From Bacteroidales bacterium (lineage in GTDB: Bacteria; Bacteroidota; Bacteroidia; Bacteroidales; UBA932): a DNA stretch of 64,000 bases. The notes beneath the pieces were generated by a model that saw nothing but the letters and a program-made list of their open reading frames with translations, ran no database searches and was not told where the DNA came from. The translations under genes were made by a program, and so were the position numbers. Location: assembly GCA_017527415.1 (NCBI GenBank), contig JAFXQA010000001.1:1-64000 (forward strand), read 5' to 3'. Below are positions 59,780 to 64,000 of this stretch, in pieces. Each line of letters opens with the position of its first letter. Within the stretch, counting starts at the first letter, position 1.

Positions 59780-61108
59780 TCAGTTTTCATTTGCCAATTC
59801 GAGGATGAGGTTGTCGAGCGCCTGCGAGAGTTCGGACGATTTTCCCACGTAGTTGTTCACCATTATGCTGAAAGCGATGGTCTTGCGGGTGTTGCCGTCC
59901 GAGGGGAGGATGTATCCGCTTAAGCAGCGCACTCCGCCTAGGCTGCCGCTCTTCATGTATATGCGGTTCTTCACCGCCGCGGGTGCCTTCGGAAGGCGTG
60001 CGACCAGTGTGCCGTCCTTACGCCCAGGCCTCGGGAGGGAGTTGAGGTAATCGTTATAGAAGGATGTTCGGGCCATGCCCCGCAGGACGCTTACGAGGAA
60101 CTCCGGGGAAACGAAGTTCTTCCGCGACAGTCCGCTCCCATCCGCGAAGCGCATCTGGGCGCTTGCCTCTGCCAGGCCGATGGGGGAAAGGGCCCTGTGG
60201 AGGGCCGCGGTGGCAGTGTCGTAGTCGTCGCTGCCGTTATTCGCCTTGCCGATGGCCTTCAGCAGCGTCTCCGCGCAGAAGTTGTCGGATTGGTGGTTGG
60301 TGATACTTATTATATGGTTCAGTGTTGCAGAATTCGCGATGCCCAGTGTTGTGATGGAATCCGGCGCTGGGTGTTCCTGCCGGCATTCTGCTTCCGGCGA
60401 GGCGGGGATGTCGTTCGCGGAAGTTTTTTGAGTGAGCTCGTGCGTGGCGGTAGCGGAGCGAACGACATACCCCGCCTCGCCGGTTACCGGTACACCGTTT
60501 TCGATCAGCCAGCGGCGGAAATGCGTCGCAGCGGCGAGAGGACCATCGGGAATACTGTCACCCATCTCCCCGCGCCACGTCAACCCCGCCGGCACCACTC
60601 CATCCTTGCTTATCTCATCTTCCGTACTCCAGTCCGTATGCCTGCGCTCGCCGCTGAAGTAACTGCCGTCGCCCACAATATCTCCCTCTATCCGGCGTAT
60701 GCCTTTGTCTTCCAGTATCTTGCGCCACTTGCCGAAGGGGATGTCTTCCTTGGGAAGATAGGTGAAAAGGTTGCCGATCAGCGGGTCTCCGCCGCCGATT
60801 ATGTAGAGATTGCCGAAGAGGGTCGTGTCCCTGATCTCGCCGTCGGTGGCAAGTTGCGTTTTGAACGTGTAGTTGCGCCCGAGTTTGAGGTAGGCCGCGG
60901 CCGTGGTGACGAGCTTCATGTTGCTGGCGGGGGTCAGGCGCTTGCCCTTGTTCAGCTGCGCCAGCGTATCCCCCTGGAAATTCACCGCCAGTATGCCCCA
61001 GACGCAATGCTCGAGTTTGCCGCCCTTTGCATCGAGCTGTGCGACCGTCTTTTGCACGTTCGTCGAGAGCGTGGCGGCGAGGAGCAATATGGTCGCGATC
61101 AGTTTCAT
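59780..61108 (-). CDS. dacB: D-alanyl-D-alanine carboxypeptidase/endopeptidase (PBP4 type)
   Basis: 442 residues from ATG 61108; an upstream TTG lies in the -7 box TATATTTG. SxxK motif TPASNMKLVT, SxN motif SDNFCAE and KSG motif MKSGSLGGVR define class C PBP4/DacB, which trims peptidoglycan crosslinks in the periplasm. Residues ~209-240 (between PVTGEA and PDSITTLGIAN) are extra and encoded by a palindromic block at 60394-60483. Confidence 0.9.
   Translation of the reverse strand: MKLIATILLLAATLSTNVQKTVAQLDAKGGKLEHCVWGILAVNFQGDTLAQLNKGKRLTPASNMKLVTTAAAYLKLGRNYTFKTQLATDGEIRDTTLFGNLYIIGGGDPLIGNLFTYLPKEDIPFGKWRKILEDKGIRRIEGDIVGDGSYFSGERRHTDWSTEDEISKDGVVPAGLTWRGEMGDSIPDGPLAAATHFRRWLIENGVPVTGEAGYVVRSATATHELTQKTSANDIPASPEAECRQEHPAPDSITTLGIANSATLNHIISITNHQSDNFCAETLLKAIGKANNGSDDYDTATAALHRALSPIGLAEASAQMRFADGSGLSRKNFVSPEFLVSVLRGMARTSFYNDYLNSLPRPGRKDGTLVARLPKAPAAVKNRIYMKSGSLGGVRCLSGYILPSDGNTRKTIAFSIMVNNYVGKSSELSQALDNLILELANEN
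60394..60483. repeat. Palindromic insertion in dacB
   Basis: A 25-base left arm (60394-60418) matches the reverse complement of the right arm (60458-60483) with a single extra A in the right arm; the loop is 39 bases. Total 90 bases (30 codons), in frame, coding for residues absent from typical PBP4. An additional shorter dyad with GCCGG arms lies just before it (60357-60388). Confidence 0.82.
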
Positions 61109-61250
61109 CGAATACAAATATAGTAAATTGCTGATTTTTCTCTACCTTTGTTAGAGAACGTCCGTTTTGGGCCATAGTCATGCAGCAGCTAATTTGCTGT
61201 ATTATAATTATTTACTATAGGGAGAGTCGTCTGATTTTGCCGATTTTGTT

Positions 61251-62207
61251 ATGAAGAAAGTATTGATAATCAGCATTTTAAGTGCTGCAGTGTTTATGCT
61301 GATGTCTTGCAGGGCGCAGGCTCAGAACCATAAGATTGACGATAATACCCAGTGGGCAGTGGTGAACGTAAGCGATGCGTTCATGAGGGCGGAGCCGCGA
61401 TATGGTAGCGAATGTGTGAGCCAGACGCGGATGGGCACGCTGGTGCAGGTGCTGGAGCGGAAGGGCTACTGGGCGCGGATCAAGACTCCTGAACCTTACG
61501 AAGGATGGGTGAACGAACTGGCGCTGGCCCCGACCCGCGAACTCAGCCCGGAGGAGCAGAAGGAGACCAAACTCTATGGCGCGACCCTGGCTCCAATGTC
61601 CCGCAAGGAGGCGGAGGAGTACCTGAAGGCACCCAAATACATCTGCATTCAGAATATCCCAGAGCAGAATCTGCTGATGGGCAATATGGTGAAGACGGAC
61701 ACGCCGGCGCAGGGGATGGTGGACTTCCGGAAGTGGGCGGAGGCAGAAGCCGCGGAGGCGGACGAAACCAAGATAGACCAGATCATAGCTCTCGCCAAAA
61801 CCTATCTTGGCTGCCCCTACATGTGGGCGGGGATGTCTCCGGGGCATTTCGACTGCAGCGGACTCACGGGATATTGCTACTTCATGAACGGCATCCTGCT
61901 GCCGCGAGATGCTTCCCAGCAGGTGCAATGCGGCATAGAGGTTCCATTCGAGCAGATGCAGAAAGGCGACCTGGTATTCTTCGGCGACACCTCCGTCGGG
62001 CATGTGGCCATCTGCATAGGCGACCATAAGATCATCCATGCATCACAGATCGTGCGCATCAACTCGCTGATCCCCGGCGAACCAGATTACTACGGCCGCA
62101 ACATCCTCCACATCCGCCGCATCATCGGCCACATCGGCGAAGGCAGCGCGCAGTTCAAACCCATGTGGCTGAAAGACAGCCCGGACTATTTTGCAAAAGG
62201 CAGATAA
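61251..62207 (+). CDS. NlpC/P60 peptidoglycan hydrolase with SH3 domains
   Basis: 318 residues, lipoprotein-type signal (LMSCRAQAQ). One or two SH3-like cell-wall binding modules (~30-165: VVNVSDAFMRAEPRYGSECV), then an NlpC/P60 domain: catalytic Cys in FDCSGLTGYC, His in VGHVAICIG and the third residue in KIIHAS. It cleaves D-Glu-meso-Dap or related stem-peptide bonds. The upstream gap (61109-61250) is AT-rich without a clear motif. Confidence 0.9.
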   Translation: MKKVLIISILSAAVFMLMSCRAQAQNHKIDDNTQWAVVNVSDAFMRAEPRYGSECVSQTRMGTLVQVLERKGYWARIKTPEPYEGWVNELALAPTRELSPEEQKETKLYGATLAPMSRKEAEEYLKAPKYICIQNIPEQNLLMGNMVKTDTPAQGMVDFRKWAEAEAAEADETKIDQIIALAKTYLGCPYMWAGMSPGHFDCSGLTGYCYFMNGILLPRDASQQVQCGIEVPFEQMQKGDLVFFGDTSVGHVAICIGDHKIIHASQIVRINSLIPGEPDYYGRNILHIRRIIGHIGEGSAQFKPMWLKDSPDYFAKGR

Positions 62208-62228
62208 TAAGAGTAGAATACGCCTGAA

Positions 62229-62903
62229 TCAGAAGGCGTAGGAGACCGATAACAATAAGTCTATGTGACTGATCGTTTCGCTAACGTTTGTCGTTTTCTG
62301 TACGTTCCCGGTAGAGAGTTCCTTGGTCTTATAGGATGTGAGGTTGCCTACCGCGAGATTTGTCGAGAAACCTATAGAAAAAGCAGGGGACAAAGCATAA
62401 TTCAGACCAACCTCGGTCACGCCACCCAGGCACCAGCCGCTCTTTATGACGGCGTAATCCAGGATGGAGCCCTTGTCACGGAGTCCCATCGGCCCTACGC
62501 CTACACCCCAGAAGAAACTCAATTTGTCGCCAAGAGTGGAGCCTTTGATATAGGTCGCCGGGGCGAATAACCAGATATCAGCTACATCCACCATATCACC
62601 GCTTTCTTTGCTGCCGTTAGTGTAGGTGACCACGACTTTGTCTGTGGCCGACGAATGAAAATCATTCACTATAACTCCAGTCGTAATCAATGAAGGGCTG
62701 TTCAATACCAGTTCGAGCTGTAAGGAATAGCCCTTGGACAATTTCTGCGAATGCTGCCGGTCAAGTTCAGTGTCTCCGCCGGCTTTTCCGAGGCGTGAAC
62801 CAATTCCCGCCTTTACGTAAATGGACGCCGTACTTTCAGGATTTTGTGCCATAGCCTGCAGACATACGGCAATCAGGGCTAAAGTGCTGAGAATCTGTTT
62901 CAT
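62229..62903 (-). CDS. Outer-membrane beta-barrel protein, hypothetical
   Basis: 224 residues. Signal peptide to QAMAQNPEST. Paired amphipathic strands (ASIYVKAGIGSRLG, LSFFWGVGVGPMGL, GVTEVGLNYALSPAF) ending LLLSVSYAF with terminal Phe, as in small barrels. TACTTTTG box (minus, 62921-62928) upstream. Convergent with the NlpC/P60 gene, 21 bases apart. No specific function. Confidence 0.7.
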   Translation of the reverse strand: MKQILSTLALIAVCLQAMAQNPESTASIYVKAGIGSRLGKAGGDTELDRQHSQKLSKGYSLQLELVLNSPSLITTGVIVNDFHSSATDKVVVTYTNGSKESGDMVDVADIWLFAPATYIKGSTLGDKLSFFWGVGVGPMGLRDKGSILDYAVIKSGWCLGGVTEVGLNYALSPAFSIGFSTNLAVGNLTSYKTKELSTGNVQKTTNVSETISHIDLLLSVSYAF

Positions 62904-63043
62904 ATCGCTTTGTTTTTCAGCAAAAGTAGCAAAATATTTTTTATATCCAACCGAATTTTCCAGAGTTTAAAGCGTTGAATAGTGATTCATTCCATCATAT
63001 CAAAATAATTGCTATCTTTGCACCGTTTTTAACACTGAATGAT

Positions 63044-63523
63044 ATGAATTTACGCGACATCAAGAAGGACATCGACTACGTTCTCAGCGCCTTCATCGAA
63101 GACTGCACCGTCTGCGCTGCAGTGAACCCCAAGTCCGACGACAAGGTCATCGCCGACCTCATGGAAGATGCAATTGACCTCTACAACGAGCTCAGGGACA
63201 AGGTAACCGTGAAGATCGAAGGTTCCAAGAAGGCATACTTCAACAATCTCCGCAAGGAGATCCTCGAGCGTACCGACGCCCTCTATACCAAACTGAGCGA
63301 AGCTGTTTCCAAGAAGGCCGAAGCCAAGGCTGAGGCTCCCAAGAAGGCCCCTGCAAAGAAAGCGGAACCCAAGGCGGAAGAGGCTCCCAAGGCCGAAAAG
63401 AAGGCTCCTGCCAAGAAGGCCCCAGCGAAGAAGGCAGAGCCCAAGGCTGAGAAGCCTGCTGCCGAGAAGAAGCCCGCGGCAAAGAAGCCTGCAGCAAAGA
63501 AAGCCGCCCCCAAAGCCGAATAA
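63044..63523 (+). CDS. Histone H1-like DNA-binding protein
   Basis: 159 residues from ATG 63044. A helical N-terminal half (DIDYVLSAFIEDCTVCAAVN, MEDAIDLYNELRDKVTVKI) followed by ~70 residues of repeated K-A-P/E motifs (KKAPAKKAEPKAE), the eukaryotic-H1/Hc1-like tail used for non-specific DNA binding and nucleoid compaction. The promoter TATCTTTG (63014-63021) gives a short leader. Followed by a strong terminator. Confidence 0.85.
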   Translation: MNLRDIKKDIDYVLSAFIEDCTVCAAVNPKSDDKVIADLMEDAIDLYNELRDKVTVKIEGSKKAYFNNLRKEILERTDALYTKLSEAVSKKAEAKAEAPKKAPAKKAEPKAEEAPKAEKKAPAKKAPAKKAEPKAEKPAAEKKPAAKKPAAKKAAPKAE

Positions 63524-63541
63524 TTTCAGCAGAATAGCATG

Positions 63542-63571
63542 AAAGCGTCGGAGAGATCCGGCGCTTTTTTC
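63542..63571 (+). terminator. Intrinsic terminator after the H1-like gene
   Basis: AAAGCGTCGG (63542-63551) pairs with CCGGCGCTTT (63558-63567), one wobble, 6-base loop, then TTT extending to 63570. A strong rho-independent signal separating the H1-like gene from the next lipoprotein gene. Confidence 0.85.
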
Positions 63572-63609
63572 GTCGTCCGACAAAGAATAATTTATTATCT
63601 TTGTAAGCT

Positions 63610-64000
63610 ATGACAATACGGACACTGGCACTTTCGGCCGCCTGCGCACTTCTCTGCGGCTGCAACATAATAAGCTCCCTCGTCCACGACGACCAGGTGG
63701 TCGCCAGGGTCGGAGGCGAGCGCCTATATCTGTCGGAACTCAGGAGCTACATCCCGGCCGGCACATCCCCCGAAGATTCCACAGCCATCGCCCTCCAGTA
63801 CATCAACTCCTGGGCGACCGAGCACCTCTACCTCAAGACCGCCGAGGCGCGTCTGAGCAAAGAGGAGAAGAATGTGGACAAGGAGCTGGAGGCCTACCGG
63901 CGCTCGCTCCTGCGCTACCGCTACGAGCAGCGCTACATCAACGACCGCCTCGACACCCTTATCACCCAGCAGCAGGAGGAGGAGTACTACAAGGCGCACG
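63610..64000 (+). CDS. SurA/PpiC-like lipoprotein, 5' part only
   Basis: 130 codons to the window end, no stop. Lipobox LLCGCNIISS. The following sequence VVARVGGERLYLSELRSYIP, then QYINSWATEHLYLKTAEARL and ELEAYRRSLLRYRYEQRYIN, is the helical N-terminal chaperone region of peptidyl-prolyl isomerases of the SurA/PpiC class. The prolyl isomerase domain would lie downstream. The TATCTTTG box (63596-63603) ends six bases before ATG 63610. The gene is cut by the window edge. Confidence 0.7.
   Translation, partial: MTIRTLALSAACALLCGCNIISSLVHDDQVVARVGGERLYLSELRSYIPAGTSPEDSTAIALQYINSWATEHLYLKTAEARLSKEEKNVDKELEAYRRSLLRYRYEQRYINDRLDTLITQQQEEEYYKAH

Noticed and set aside
59790..59790. Alternative upstream start for the gene ending at 59245
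   Set aside because: It would overlap dacB by 11 bases and add an Asp to the signal peptide n-region; ATG 59778 follows the stop by one base. Not fully excluded.
63724..63999. Minus-strand open frame at the right edge
   Set aside because: It mirrors the + strand SurA/PpiC-like lipoprotein, which has a lipobox, promoter and coherent helical sequence.

Overview
This is a chromosomal segment of a member of the Bacteroidota, most likely order Bacteroidales. Supporting evidence: recurrent -7 boxes of the Bacteroidota form TAnnTTTG within a few bases of start codons; many lipoproteins with an S/A-C lipobox followed by charged residues; BACON, DUF4249, DUF5686 and TonB-receptor families; a Bacteroidota-type ECF sigma factor; tailed ribosomal protein S16; a histone-H1-like protein; and a fused AroD-AroA. 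I cannot name genus or species.

Layout. 1-660: 5' end of a BRO/DinD-like gene and a hairpin-rich non-coding stretch. 0.7-3.2 kb: amino-acid-type ABC importer (binding protein fused to permease, plus ATPase). 3.3-8.2 kb: a run of exported proteins (lipocalin-like, sialidase-fold, outer-membrane barrel, BACON-nuclease, PA14-phosphoesterase). 8.2-15 kb: shikimate genes (aroD-aroA fusion, aroC) interleaved with a glycerol-1-phosphate-dehydrogenase-like gene and a REP-associated transposase (RAYT) flanked by its own REP-like palindromes. 15.1-18.7 kb: sufBCD-ispE. 18.7-25.5 kb: DUF5686 outer-membrane protein, ResB/CcsA, tRNA-Leu, rpsP-rimM, a PlsC-like acyltransferase. 25.5-29.6 kb: a phosphoesterase-galE pair, a hairpin-repeat array, queH and an AbiE toxin-antitoxin pair. 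29.7-38.1 kb: a hemerythrin-LuxR regulator divergent from an ECF sigma factor that heads a tight six-gene cluster (barrel protein, serpin, DUF4249, TonB receptor, DUF4249). 38.1-40.3 kb: NfeD-flotillin-HTH. 41.3-46.5 kb: apbE, then an overlapping operon (rsmE, tsaC-like, rhomboid, mutL, small membrane protein). 46.6-52.3 kb: ispF, pncA, a Na/Pi symporter-PhoU-winged-helix fusion, a membrane LytTR regulator and an HxxxDG acyltransferase. 53-57.4 kb: repeat arrays, small membrane genes, a decayed integrase element at tRNA-Met, and tRNA-Gln. 57.5-64 kb: a NahK-like kinase, a PBP4-type peptidase, an NlpC/P60 hydrolase, a histone-H1-like protein and the start of a SurA/PpiC-like lipoprotein.

Most unusual signals. 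(1) Arrays of imperfect dyads repeating every 52-53 bp (about five helical turns), with arm sequences that change between sub-arrays, at 27.05-27.35, 53.0-53.2 and 54.2-54.4 kb. (2) Palindromic blocks inside coding genes that coincide with extra residues in RsmE (two blocks) and the PBP4 homologue (one), plus dyads in the linker of the sigma-linked barrel protein. (3) A RAYT with four REP-like palindromes in the window. (4) A phosphate-symporter/PhoU/OmpR-type DNA-binding fusion that could be a transporter-sensor. (5) The ECF sigma-serpin-TonB cluster.

All calls come from reading the sequence and recognising families; no database search or folding computation was run.
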